Shown: one piece after another, positions 1 through 7,249 of the stretch
Numbering within the stretch: position 1 is the stretch's first letter
How the letters are laid out: each line of letters opens with the position of its first letter
Origin: Patescibacteria group bacterium
GTDB lineage: Bacteria > Patescibacteriota > Minisyncoccia > RBG-13-40-8-A
Length of the DNA: 37,097 nt
Assembly (NCBI GenBank): GCA_018897295.1
Contig: JAHILA010000013.1
Span: forward strand, 1 to 37,097
Direction: 5' to 3'
The notes under the pieces: model-generated
The model's input: only the letters and a program-made list of their open reading frames with translations
Told to the model about the DNA's origin: nothing
Databases searched by the model: none
Translations under genes and position numbers: made by a program

Positions 1-84
1 CCGATATCTTAAAGCATAATTGTATAAATCTACAAATCCTTTGATACCCGTATACTTACAATGAATATGATTAAAAAACTCCAT
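1..84 (-). CDS. partial CDS running off the left edge
   Basis: An open frame starts at ATG (84-82) and stays open for 28 codons to the window edge. The start is 12 nt after the stop of the glycosyltransferase upstream of it, and AGGA lies 4 nt before the ATG. The peptide begins MEFFNHIHCKYTGIKG. I do not recognise the family. Its place after two glycosyltransferases suggests a further gene of the same operon. Only the N-terminus is visible, so function cannot be assigned. Confidence 0.4.
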   Translation of the reverse strand, partial: MEFFNHIHCKYTGIKGFVDLYNYALRYR

Positions 85-96
85 GAAATCCTAAAT

Positions 97-1194
97 CTAC
101 TTAGGCCTCATAGAGTGCAATATGTTAATGACCTTATGCACTTTATCTATATACTCTTTTATTTCTTTTTCAAATTTCTCTCTGCTGAATTTCTGGACAT
201 GTGCGGCGATAAATTTCGAGTCGTAATTTTTTAAACGCAGCCTGCGGATGCCATCTGCCAAAACTGCTGGATTTTGATAATCGAAAAACTCCCCTGTTTT
301 GCCTTCGATGATTGTTTCAATCGCCCCTCCTGACCTGAAAGCCAAAACCGGCTTGCCGAAAAACATTGCCTCAACCGGCGCTATACCGAAATCATCTTCT
401 GATGGAAAAATAAAAGCTGTGCAATTTTGGTAATACTTATTCACGACCTCATCCGGCTGCCATCCTAAAAATTTTATATTTTTTTTGGCTATGCTCTGTA
501 AAAATCTTTTTTCTGGTCCAGTGCCGATAATCATTAATTCCAATCCTAATTTATTGAAAGCTTCAATTGCTAAATCAATGCGTTTGTATTTGCGTAATTG
601 AGAGACGATTAAGTAAAATTCACCCCGAGATTGAATGGGCGGGCCCGCCCGCCAAGCAAGCCAGCTTGCTGGCGTTGCGGGCGGGTATATCACCACGGAA
701 TCTCTTTTGTAGTATTTCTTGATTCTCTCTTGTATTGCCTTTGAACAGGCAATGAATTCATCCACCCGTTCTGATGCCTGTCTGTCCCACATTCTGAAAT
801 AATGCAACAAGAAATTCTTTCTTGATTTGTCCCATAAATACCTGGTCGGACTATAACAATAACAGATATGCGTGGTTTTGGGACGGGTAATAATTCCTTT
901 AACCCAAGAATGACTGGAGGAAATTACTATATCGAAATCGCGCAAGTCAACGGTCTCGGTAGCAATCGGCAATAATGGCAAAAGCCATTGATAGTGCTTG
1001 CGCATGAATTTAGGAAATTTCTGCAAAAACGAAGTATGCACTCGCTTGATTGGAAATAATTTTTGTTTAATGTCCGGAAGGTAAAACAATGTATAAAGCT
1101 CGGCATCGGGAAAAATATCGGACAAAATTTTAAAAGTTTTTTCCGCCCCGCCGTAAGAAGCCAAATAATCATGTATTATCGCAATTTTAGACAT
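97..1194 (-). CDS. GT4-family glycosyltransferase (GT-B fold)
   Basis: This 365-residue protein is a retaining GT-B glycosyltransferase that probably transfers a sugar from a nucleotide-sugar donor onto a cell-surface glycan or lipid-linked acceptor. The N-terminus (IAIIHDYLASYGGAEK) has the glycine-rich acceptor-domain loop with GGAE. The C-terminal donor domain has the EX7E motif in EDDFGIAPVEA followed by FGKPVLAFRSGG. It overlaps the next glycosyltransferase gene by 8 bp, so the two are probably translationally coupled. About 19 residues between VIYPP and EFYLIVSQL are encoded by a GC-rich palindromic element and look like an insertion. Acceptor and sugar cannot be told from sequence. Confidence 0.9.
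   Translation of the reverse strand: MSKIAIIHDYLASYGGAEKTFKILSDIFPDAELYTLFYLPDIKQKLFPIKRVHTSFLQKFPKFMRKHYQWLLPLLPIATETVDLRDFDIVISSSHSWVKGIITRPKTTHICYCYSPTRYLWDKSRKNFLLHYFRMWDRQASERVDEFIACSKAIQERIKKYYKRDSVVIYPPATPASWLAWRAGPPIQSRGEFYLIVSQLRKYKRIDLAIEAFNKLGLELMIIGTGPEKRFLQSIAKKNIKFLGWQPDEVVNKYYQNCTAFIFPSEDDFGIAPVEAMFFGKPVLAFRSGGAIETIIEGKTGEFFDYQNPAVLADGIRRLRLKNYDSKFIAAHVQKFSREKFEKEIKEYIDKVHKVINILHSMRPK
636..686. repeat. GC-rich palindromic element inside a GT4 gene
   Basis: CCCGCCCGC (644-652) pairs with GCGGGCGGG (677-685), and an inner GCCAGC-TT-GCTGGC hairpin lies at 660-673. It adds about 19 codons in frame between the two Rossmann-like domains of the glycosyltransferase. Its GC content contrasts sharply with the surrounding gene. 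Confidence 0.75.
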
Positions 1195-2239
1195 TAGTAA
1201 TTATTTCCAGTGTTTCTTTAGTGCATTTGGACCAAGAAAAACGCTGAACATTTTCATAACCTCTTTTAATTAATTCATCGCTGAAATTCTGATTGCGGAT
1301 AATTTTATGGATTGCCTCTGCGATTTCTGTTGGGCGATACGGATTTACCAGTAGTGCGCTACTTGCCCCGCCACGGCGGTGGTCTCCTAAAATCTCGGAG
1401 AAACTTGAAGTGCTCGCAGCAACTACCGGCGTTCCGACTTTCTGCGCTTCCAAAACCGGAATCCCAAATCCTTCGTAAAAAGACGGAAAGATAAAGACAT
1501 CAGCATTTTTTAATAAAGACCATTTTTTATTATCATCAACATAGCCAGTACAAATAACATCATCTTTTAAATTTTTATAAATTTTGTAACCAATATTCGG
1601 TCCGGCTAAAATTAATTTATGCGGGATTTGATGATCTTGTTTTAAAATTTTAAACGCTTTAATTAAACCCTGAATATTTTTTCTTTGGTCTCCCCTGCCG
1701 AGATATAGTAAGTATGGAGTATTTAATATTTCGGCCTGCCCCTCCTTCGCGCTTTGCGCTTCGGCGGGCAAGGGGTTTCCGACGCCGTGATGAATTACAA
1801 AAATCTTGCTTGTATCGGCATGATAAAATTCAATTAAATCATCTTTCGTATTTTGAGACGGAACAATTATCCTGTCTGCTTTTTTGACATTTCTTTTTGT
1901 CATCCAGCGCAAAAATAATCTTTTAAAAAATGGATACATTTTCGGCAGTTTCTCAAATTCCAGCCCCTGAATAGTAATAACCAACCTTGGATGGATTAAT
2001 GGAAAAGTATGCGCTGGCACAAACAAGACATCGGGAGGATTTTTAAACATCTCCCAGCTTAATCTTATCTGGGTCCAAAGTTTTTTGAATGGCCATTTTA
2101 AATTATCAGGAGAATATATTAAAATCCGATGCTTTTTGGATTCTTCAAGCATCGGAAAATTCGTCAATAAATTGTAAACATATTCCTCAACACCAGTCCG
2201 ACGTTCTAATGAAATATTTACAGCAATCCCGATTTTCAT
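1187..2239 (-). CDS. GT4-family glycosyltransferase (GT-B fold)
   Basis: This 350-residue GT-B enzyme has a mannosyl/rhamnosyl-transferase look. The N-terminus is GIAVNISLERRTGVEEYVYN, and the mid-protein motif YLGRGDQRKNIQGLIKAF is the donor-domain entry. The EX7E motif is in FYEGFGIPVLEAQKVGTPVVA. The ATG overlaps the mreB stop as ATGA, which indicates translational coupling. Two palindromic elements have entered in frame. One adds residues around LPAEAQSAKEGQ. The other puts HRRGGASS inside the conserved GD-ALLVNP segment. The likely role is cell-surface polysaccharide assembly; the substrate is unknown. Confidence 0.9.
   Translation of the reverse strand: MKIGIAVNISLERRTGVEEYVYNLLTNFPMLEESKKHRILIYSPDNLKWPFKKLWTQIRLSWEMFKNPPDVLFVPAHTFPLIHPRLVITIQGLEFEKLPKMYPFFKRLFLRWMTKRNVKKADRIIVPSQNTKDDLIEFYHADTSKIFVIHHGVGNPLPAEAQSAKEGQAEILNTPYLLYLGRGDQRKNIQGLIKAFKILKQDHQIPHKLILAGPNIGYKIYKNLKDDVICTGYVDDNKKWSLLKNADVFIFPSFYEGFGIPVLEAQKVGTPVVAASTSSFSEILGDHRRGGASSALLVNPYRPTEIAEAIHKIIRNQNFSDELIKRGYENVQRFSWSKCTKETLEIITNV
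1362..1382. repeat. palindromic element in frame inside a GT4 gene
   Basis: CTTGCCC start followed by CCGCC (1368-1372), AC, GGCGG (1375-1379). On the coding strand it contributes HRRGGASS between GD and ALLVNP. GT4 proteins usually read GDAALLVNP without a break here, so the insertion is 24 nt and frame-preserving. Confidence 0.75.
1736..1772. repeat. GC-rich element in frame inside a GT4 gene
   Basis: TGCCC (1737-1741) pairs with GGGCA (1766-1770) around an inner GCGC-TTT-GCGC (1749-1759), and it ends GGGCAAG. It encodes the segment around PAEAQSAKEG in a loop just before the conserved YLLYLGRGD strand. Confidence 0.65.
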
Positions 2240-3243
2240 TTTTTTGACATTATGCTTCGTTTATAAACTTCCAGATTTTCTAAAATAATACCTGTTCCTT
2301 TAACAACGCTAAGCAACGGGTCGCCAACAACATAGCAAGAAACGCCAGTTGCTTTAGAAATCAAATCATCAATATTAGATAATAATGCCCCGCCACCGGA
2401 TAAAAACATTCCTCTATCTATGACATCAGCAGCCAATTCCGGCGGGGTAACCTGTAAAACGCTTTTGATCACCCTGACGATTTCTTTCAATTCTCCTGAA
2501 ATCGCCTCAACCACTTCTTTGTTGGTAAATTCAATTGTTTTCGGCAGGCCTTCTATCAAGTCCCTGCCTTTTATTTTTAAGTTTCCGCGTTCAGGATTAG
2601 GAATAGCGCTGCCAATTTGAATTTTAATTTGTTCGGCGGTTCTTTCGCCGATAGCCAGGTTGTATTTTTTCTTGATATAGTCGGCAATCGCTTTATCAAT
2701 CTTATCTCCTGCTACTCTGACTGAAGACCAAGCAACGATTCCCCCTAAAGAAATAATCGCCACTTCTGACGTACCTCCGCCAATATCAACAATCATATTG
2801 CCTGCAGGCGAATTAATCGGGATTCCAGCGCCAATAGCTGCCAGAATCGGTTCTTTGGCAACATAGGCTGTCTTGGCTCCTGCGTGGAGAGTTGCTTCAA
2901 TTACTGCTCTTCTTTCAGTAGAAGTTATACCTGCTGGAATAGAGACCATAACTTCCGGCTTGAATATCCTAAATCTACCTCCTGCTTTATTGATAAAATA
3001 GGACAACATTGCTTGGGTGACCCGGTAGTCAGCAATCACGCCGTCTTTTAATGGACGGTAAGCGACAATAGTTTCAGGTGTTTTCCCAATCATTTCCTTG
3101 GCTTCATTGCCCACTGCCAGAACCCGGTTATCTTCAATGGATACAGCAACCACAGAAGGTTCATTAATCACTATCCCTTTTTGAGGAATATAAACCAAAG
3201 TATTGGCCGTACCTAGATCTATGCCAATTTTTCTCACAAACAT
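2236..3243 (-). CDS. mreB: rod-shape actin homologue MreB
   Basis: MreB polymerises into membrane-associated filaments that guide lateral cell-wall synthesis. The 335 residues match the usual length of about 340. The actin-fold phosphate loops are visible: GIDLGTANT at 7-15 and DIGGGTSEVAIISLGGIV near 153. MreB-typical segments include RPLKDGVIADY and GGGALL near the C-terminus. It is the first gene of an operon with two glycosyltransferases, joined by a 4-bp ATGA overlap. The start has no Shine-Dalgarno site. A TTGCCA-17-TAAGAT promoter ends 6 nt before the ATG, so the mRNA is probably leaderless. Confidence 0.96.
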   Translation of the reverse strand: MFVRKIGIDLGTANTLVYIPQKGIVINEPSVVAVSIEDNRVLAVGNEAKEMIGKTPETIVAYRPLKDGVIADYRVTQAMLSYFINKAGGRFRIFKPEVMVSIPAGITSTERRAVIEATLHAGAKTAYVAKEPILAAIGAGIPINSPAGNMIVDIGGGTSEVAIISLGGIVAWSSVRVAGDKIDKAIADYIKKKYNLAIGERTAEQIKIQIGSAIPNPERGNLKIKGRDLIEGLPKTIEFTNKEVVEAISGELKEIVRVIKSVLQVTPPELAADVIDRGMFLSGGGALLSNIDDLISKATGVSCYVVGDPLLSVVKGTGIILENLEVYKRSIMSKK

Positions 3244-3249
3244 AATTAC

Positions 3250-3278
3250 ATCTTACCCTATTTTATTCGTCTTGGCAA
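3250..3278 (-). promoter_or_regulatory. mreB promoter, predicted leaderless
   Basis: TTGCCA (3278-3273), 17-bp spacer, TAAGAT (3255-3250), then 6 nt to the mreB ATG. The -35 overlaps that of the divergent PEGA promoter by 5 bp. Confidence 0.6.
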
Positions 3279-3300
3279 TAATTTTTAAAAGTGCTAAATT
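3272..3300 (+). promoter_or_regulatory. PEGA gene promoter, predicted leaderless
   Basis: TTGGCA (3272-3277), 17-bp spacer, TAAATT (3295-3300), then 6 nt to the ATG at 3307. It shares its -35 bases with the opposing mreB promoter, so the two polymerase complexes should exclude each other. Confidence 0.6.
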
Positions 3301-3306
3301 AAGATT

Positions 3307-4260
3307 ATGACTCGAAGAACACGCAGAATTATTTTTTATTTCTTTGTGCTGATATTTATTGTTTTCGTCCCGCTGATTATTTTTTATGCCCTGGGCTATA
3401 CTTTTGACTGGGAGAAAAAGACCATTGTCGCTACGGGCGGAATTTATCTAAAATCAGCGCCGTCAGGAGCTAACATTTATATTAATGACAACCCGAAAGG
3501 AAAAACCACCAAACTTATCAGGCGATTGCCGCCCAAAATATACGATATTGAAATAACAAAGACGGATTTTCATCCTTGGCACAAGGAATTAACTGTTGAA
3601 CCTAATCTGGTGGCAAAAGCCAATAATATTCTACTTGTGTCGTCTAATCCTAAAATCTCATTAGTGGCTACAGAAAGCGCGGAATATTCTCTGTTTGAAA
3701 AAAAGGAAACAAATCCTTATTTCATCGCCAATAAAGATCTTAATGAAACAAAAACCTCAAAAACTCTGGCCAAAAACGTACTCAATTTTGTGGTTTATAA
3801 AAACGGTATTTTATATTTGGATAACCTAACTGGCCAGATTTTCGAACTGGATTTAACTACCTTAAAATCAGCGGAGTTTTTTGAGCAGGTATTTCCGAGT
3901 TTTAATCAAGGAAAATGGATTCTCTCCAGCGACAATAAAAAACTGCTCTGCCAAAAAGACAAATCAGTTGAGATTTTGTGGCTGGACGATGTCAGTAATA
4001 ACTCAATTTTGCGCCAAAAAGGAGATTTGGATAAGATTGATTTCAACGTAAAAATCAATGACGTAATCTGGATGCCCGAAACCGATGAGCATTTAATTGT
4101 TGCAACCGATAACACGATTTTAATTACTGAACTCGACAGCCACTTTCCGCGCAATACTGTAAATTTCATTACTACTGACAAGCCACAAATAATTTATAAT
4201 GCTTCAGATAGAATCCTCTACTTCCAAAGCCAGAATAAAATATATCAGACAAAGATATAA
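3307..4260 (+). CDS. membrane-anchored PEGA-domain protein
   Basis: This 317-residue protein has a basic N-terminus (MTRRTRR), one membrane helix at about 8-30, then a PEGA domain at about 42-105. Diagnostic PEGA features are GGIYLKSAPSGANIYINDN, the KGKTT turn, and PPKIYDIEITKTDFHPW. The rest (about 110-317) looks like a repeated beta-strand domain facing outside the membrane. PEGA domains are linked to surface-layer or envelope scaffolding; the ligand here is unknown. It is one of few plus-strand genes and is divergent from mreB, which fits an envelope role. There is no Shine-Dalgarno site. Confidence 0.85.
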   Translation: MTRRTRRIIFYFFVLIFIVFVPLIIFYALGYTFDWEKKTIVATGGIYLKSAPSGANIYINDNPKGKTTKLIRRLPPKIYDIEITKTDFHPWHKELTVEPNLVAKANNILLVSSNPKISLVATESAEYSLFEKKETNPYFIANKDLNETKTSKTLAKNVLNFVVYKNGILYLDNLTGQIFELDLTTLKSAEFFEQVFPSFNQGKWILSSDNKKLLCQKDKSVEILWLDDVSNNSILRQKGDLDKIDFNVKINDVIWMPETDEHLIVATDNTILITELDSHFPRNTVNFITTDKPQIIYNASDRILYFQSQNKIYQTKI

Positions 4261-4287
4261 ATCAGAAATATAAATTATTATGTTATC

Positions 4288-4325
4288 ACGTCAACTTAAG
4301 CTACGATCGTAGCTTAAGTGAACGT
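4288..4325. repeat. near-perfect 38-bp inverted repeat
   Basis: The core 4294-4319 is a perfect 26-bp palindrome centred on GATC (ACTTAAGCTAC and its complement). Beyond a 2-bp mismatch, ACGT is repeated on both sides. No U-tract follows on either strand, so it is not a standard terminator. It lies between the convergent PEGA gene and a small membrane gene. It could bind a dimeric protein or form an mRNA 3' end. Confidence 0.75.
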
Positions 4326-4340
4326 TAATTGAATTTAAAT

Positions 4341-4378
4341 AAAAATAGCGGGGTTGAGGTTTTTACCTCTCCCCCGCT
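4341..4378 (-). terminator. rho-independent terminator of the small membrane gene
   Basis: AGCGGGG (4347-4353) pairs with CCCCGCT (4372-4378), and GAGGT with ACCTC closes the upper stem. On the minus strand the hairpin is followed by ATTTTTATTT. It lies just after the stop of the gene at 4386. Confidence 0.75.
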
Positions 4379-4385
4379 TTGCGGT

Positions 4386-4580
4386 TCAGGAAACCTGTTC
4401 GCTTTTTTCCAGCGATTCGGATTTTCCGAGATATAACCCTAAGAAAAACACCGAAATGCTGATTAAATAAGCAAAAACTGAAATCTTCAGGAGAATCTCC
4501 AGCTGCCAGATGATGTTTAAAAAACCAGCAAGAAAGATAAAACTCCCTGTTACGAGCGGCAAAAAACTTATAAATTTCAT
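4386..4580 (-). CDS. small two-helix membrane protein
   Basis: This 64-residue protein has two hydrophobic stretches at about 4-24 and 30-53 and a charged tail (GKSESLEKSEQVS). No family is recognised. A strong Shine-Dalgarno sequence (GGAGGAG), a TTGACA-17-TATAGT promoter 27 nt upstream and a terminator right after the stop show it is an independent real gene. Function unknown. Confidence 0.75.
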   Translation of the reverse strand: MKFISFLPLVTGSFIFLAGFLNIIWQLEILLKISVFAYLISISVFFLGLYLGKSESLEKSEQVS

Positions 4581-4613
4581 TACTCCTCCTTTTTTGGCTT
4601 ATTTGATATATTA

Positions 4614-4642
4614 ACTATAACAGGATATTATTTCCCTGTCAA
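4614..4642 (-). promoter_or_regulatory. promoter of the small membrane gene
   Basis: TTGACA (4642-4637), 17-bp spacer, TATAGT (4619-4614). It overlaps the 3' end of the FAD/Fe-S gene. The predicted start near 4607 gives a short leader that holds the AGGAGG site. Confidence 0.65.
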
Positions 4643-6481
4643 ATCATTGCGATAATTCTCATTGAACTCTTTTAGTTTTGCGCCAACAATAGTTTCGCAG
4701 GTTTTGGTGCAGTTTCCGCAAAGAACACACTTTTTGATTTGCCCCTCTATGGCAGGGATTTCCGGATCACCTTCTTTAACTTCCAAAACTCTGTACCTAA
4801 TTAAATTTTTGAATTGTTTTGGCCCTGTCTCGCCTTTTTTCGCAGTAATCCAAGCAGGACATTTATTCTGGCAATAAGCACATTCCATACAAGACCATTC
4901 TTCTAGCCCCAGCGGTTTCATTGGAATTTTTATATTATCATAAATCTTTGCCTTGCTGAACATTGTTTCAGGATTAAGAATATCATCAGAGTCAAAGATT
5001 TTCTTGATTTCTTTAAGATATTTTAGTATCTTTCTACCCCATTCTTTTTTCAAATACATACTTCTACATCTACCTCCGCCATGCTCTGTGGCAATTGTAC
5101 CGTCATATTTAAAGACCGCAGCATAAACTTTATCCGCAATTTTCTTGATTATTTTCACGTGTTTCTTGCTTGTTGCTTCAATTACCGGATCAATATGAAT
5201 CGTGCCTGTGCCTGCGTGCCCGTATAAAGTGACCTGGATATTCAAATCCTTAAATATCTGCCTCAAATCTTTTATTAAATCAGGAAGGTCTTTTATTCTT
5301 ACTCCGACATCATCAATAGAAACCAGTGGCTTGGTAGTCGGAGAAAATTTTGCAGTCAAAGGTAATAAGCATTTTCTTAATTCCCAGATTTTTGCCATTT
5401 TTTCCGCATCCTTAATAACCTCGCCGACCAGTTTAAAATTCTTTAATGAATTTTCAAACTCCTTTAATGTTGCTTCTATTTTTTCGTCAAACTGTACAAT
5501 AAACATCGCTTCTGCTTGTTTAGAAAGTCCCAACATCGGAAAACAGCTTGAAGCAAGCTCCAGCGAAACCTTATCAACTAACTCAACCCCAGAACAACCA
5601 AGTCGCTTAACTTCCTTGATAAAATTATCAATCTGATATAAGTCAGCCAGAAACACTGCCCAGGAAACAGGCCCGCCTGCCAACGAGGCAGGCTTTTCTA
5701 TAACTTTTAATTTAATTTCCGTAAAAATACCCAAAGTGCCGATGCTCCCCATCATCAGATGTGCAATCAATTCATTAGTATCAGCATATTTATCAAAAGC
5801 AAAAATATTATAAGTGGAAGCATTCTGCACATCAGCCTTGCGGTTGATGATTGCCATTGATTTTTTGTCATTTAAAATCTTTTTCCGCAGAGCTTCCAGT
5901 TTTTCTTTGAATTTTTCAACTCCTTGTCCGGTTTCAGTATTAACAATATCGCCGTCAGCATCAATAAATTCAATTGCCAGCATAAAATCATCAAGAGTTC
6001 CATATTTTACCGCGCCTCCGCCGCAGGCCTTAGTTGCTACATTGCCCCCAATCATACAAGCTCTTGAGGAAGCCGGCACAGGCGGCAAAAATAATCCCTT
6101 TTCAGCAAGCTTTGCTTGTAAATCATCATAAATTACTGCGGGCTGTGTACGAACAAAAGCGACTTGCCCTGAGCTTGTCGAAGGGGGAATAATTTCCAAT
6201 ATTTTGTCGAAATATCTTGTAAAATCAAGAATAATTCCCGGGCCAACTGCTGCACCTGCAACGGATGTTCCTGCTGTTCTGCAAGTAATGCCGATTTTGT
6301 TTTCTTTGGCGAATTTAATTGTCTTTTGTATATCCTGTTTTGTTTTTGGCAAAACAATCAGCTCTGGAACAAATTTATAAATGCTCGCATCGGTCGCATA
6401 AACCTCACGCCAATATCTTTGCGTCAAAATATCGCCCTCAATTTGTTTTCTAAATTGTTCAATTTTTTCTTTTGATAACAT
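4628..6481 (-). CDS. GlcD-like FAD oxidoreductase with two Fe-S motifs
   Basis: This 617-residue protein is a flavoprotein dehydrogenase for a 2-hydroxyacid such as D-lactate, glycolate or 2-hydroxyglutarate. The FAD-binding PCMH domain (about 35-225) shows TCRTAGTSVAGAAVGPGIIL and GGNVATKACGGGAVKYG. A GlcD-type FAD-oxidase C domain follows, with LYGHAGTGTIHIDP and IATEHGGGRCR. The C-terminus holds two CxxCxxCxxxC sets (C531-C541 and C585-C595) that could each ligate a 4Fe-4S cluster. The CCG domains that follow such clusters in longer relatives are absent, so electrons must leave to a separate partner. Two palindromic elements lie in frame. A -10 box 7 nt before ATG suggests a leaderless start. 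Confidence 0.9.
   Translation of the reverse strand: MLSKEKIEQFRKQIEGDILTQRYWREVYATDASIYKFVPELIVLPKTKQDIQKTIKFAKENKIGITCRTAGTSVAGAAVGPGIILDFTRYFDKILEIIPPSTSSGQVAFVRTQPAVIYDDLQAKLAEKGLFLPPVPASSRACMIGGNVATKACGGGAVKYGTLDDFMLAIEFIDADGDIVNTETGQGVEKFKEKLEALRKKILNDKKSMAIINRKADVQNASTYNIFAFDKYADTNELIAHLMMGSIGTLGIFTEIKLKVIEKPASLAGGPVSWAVFLADLYQIDNFIKEVKRLGCSGVELVDKVSLELASSCFPMLGLSKQAEAMFIVQFDEKIEATLKEFENSLKNFKLVGEVIKDAEKMAKIWELRKCLLPLTAKFSPTTKPLVSIDDVGVRIKDLPDLIKDLRQIFKDLNIQVTLYGHAGTGTIHIDPVIEATSKKHVKIIKKIADKVYAAVFKYDGTIATEHGGGRCRSMYLKKEWGRKILKYLKEIKKIFDSDDILNPETMFSKAKIYDNIKIPMKPLGLEEWSCMECAYCQNKCPAWITAKKGETGPKQFKNLIRYRVLEVKEGDPEIPAIEGQIKKCVLCGNCTKTCETIVGAKLKEFNENYRNDLTGK
5671..5693. repeat. palindromic element in the FAD/Fe-S gene
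   Basis: GCCTGCC (5675-5681), loop AACGA, GGCAGGC (5687-5693). On the coding strand it supplies ASLAGGP between EKP and VSWAVF, a loop in the FAD-oxidase C domain. Confidence 0.7.
6164..6186. repeat. 23-nt element, CTTGCCC family, in the FAD/Fe-S gene
   Basis: It begins CTTGCCCTGAGC and ends CGAAGGG. On the coding strand it reads PSTSSGQ, placed between two strands of the PCMH domain. A related 23-nt copy lies in the opposite orientation relative to its gene at 14155-14177. Confidence 0.75.
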
Positions 6482-6488
6482 ATAGTTA

Positions 6489-6494
6489 ATTATA
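6489..6494 (-). promoter_or_regulatory. -10 box of the FAD/Fe-S gene
   Basis: TATAAT lies 7 nt before the ATG at 6481 and no Shine-Dalgarno site is present, which predicts a leaderless transcript. No good -35 is seen. It could act independently of the upstream structured RNA promoter. Confidence 0.45.
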
Positions 6495-6507
6495 TCATAA
6501 ATGTATC

Positions 6508-6691
6508 AAAAAAGAGCGAACATCGCACGTATGTTTTCACAGAGCGATAGTGAAAACAAATATTAAAGTGGAAGACGCTCCTCTTATCTCTCCTCTGATT
6601 TGTCATTCAGAAGCAGATTTGAAACTGACAAAAAGCAACCACTATAATTGCGACATTCGCTCATTTCTGGCTCCTATTACCAAATACGAGC
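6508..6691 (-). ncRNA. candidate structured RNA, class not recognised
   Basis: The 234-bp gap between the FAD/Fe-S and PAP2 genes has no credible ORF but folds well on the minus strand. P1 pairs 6662-6649 with 6527-6514 (14 pairs, two of them G-U). P2 pairs 6648-6639 with 6571-6562 (one mismatch). P3 pairs 6632-6626 with 6605-6599. P4 pairs 6558-6550 with 6540-6532 around a 9-nt loop. Six U residues (6513-6508) follow P1 directly. A TTGACT-17-TATAAT promoter predicts a start near 6691, giving about 184 nt. The FAD/Fe-S ATG is 27 nt beyond the U-tract. It is either a free small RNA or a riboswitch-like leader. GAGCGA of P1 can also pair with UCGCUC in the P4 loop, so the terminator could be opened by a switch. 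Confidence 0.55.
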
Positions 6692-6697
6692 ATATTT

Positions 6698-6726
6698 ATT
6701 ATATAAAATCGATTTTCAAAAGTCAA
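6698..6726 (-). promoter_or_regulatory. promoter of the structured RNA
   Basis: TTGACT (6726-6721), 17-bp spacer, TATAAT (6703-6698). It overlaps the stop codon of the PAP2 gene and fires towards the FAD/Fe-S gene. Confidence 0.65.
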
Positions 6727-7246
6727 GAATTATTTTTTTAGTTTTATATTTTTTTATTATTTTTCCAACTATTATCCCTGAAATAATACCAATTATCGCT
6801 CCGACTAGAATATCCGATGGCCAATGGACTCCGCAGAAAACGCGGGCGAGAGAAATTAAAATCGCGCTCACAAAAAAGAATACCCCTAATTTTTTATTGA
6901 AAAAATAAATTGCCGTTGCCAGGGCAAAAAATATTGCCGCGTGGCCTGATGGCATTGATTTAAAATCGGCATTTTCCGCAATTATTTTATTTGCTGTTTC
7001 CAACACCATATACGGCCGAGCACGTTGGACAATGGTTTTTATGATTTCCGCAATCACAAGACGGGAAAGAAAAACAGAAATTGTAACTGACAAAACCATT
7101 AAACGGTTTTTCTTCCATAATAAAAGAATTATAATAACAGCTCCTATAATATACTGGTAAAAATCAGCCAAAAACATCCCGATATAATCCAGTGCTTTTG
7201 ATTCAAAAACCAGTCCGTTGATTTTTTCAAACAAGTATAAATCCAT
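6716..7246 (-). CDS. PAP2-family membrane phosphatase
   Basis: This 176-residue integral membrane phosphatase probably recycles a lipid carrier pyrophosphate such as undecaprenyl-PP, or another lipid phosphate. The three PAP2 signatures are complete: KTIVQRARP (K70 to P78), PSGH (99-102), and the R135...H141WPSD set, which supply the histidine nucleophile and phosphate-binding residues. Five to six membrane helices are visible. The neighbouring GT2 synthase and nearby glycosyltransferases fit a glycan-lipid role. Translation starts 4 nt after a conserved hairpin element (7250-7317) that probably controls it. Confidence 0.92.
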   Translation of the reverse strand: MDLYLFEKINGLVFESKALDYIGMFLADFYQYIIGAVIIILLLWKKNRLMVLSVTISVFLSRLVIAEIIKTIVQRARPYMVLETANKIIAENADFKSMPSGHAAIFFALATAIYFFNKKLGVFFFVSAILISLARVFCGVHWPSDILVGAIIGIISGIIVGKIIKKYKTKKIILDF

Positions 7247-7249
7247 ACA

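Noticed and set aside
6508-6691. 6S RNA, tmRNA, SRP RNA or RNase P RNA
   Set aside because: Length and a bulged closing stem recall 6S RNA, but the expected central bubble is not clear. The hallmark sequences of the other RNAs are absent.
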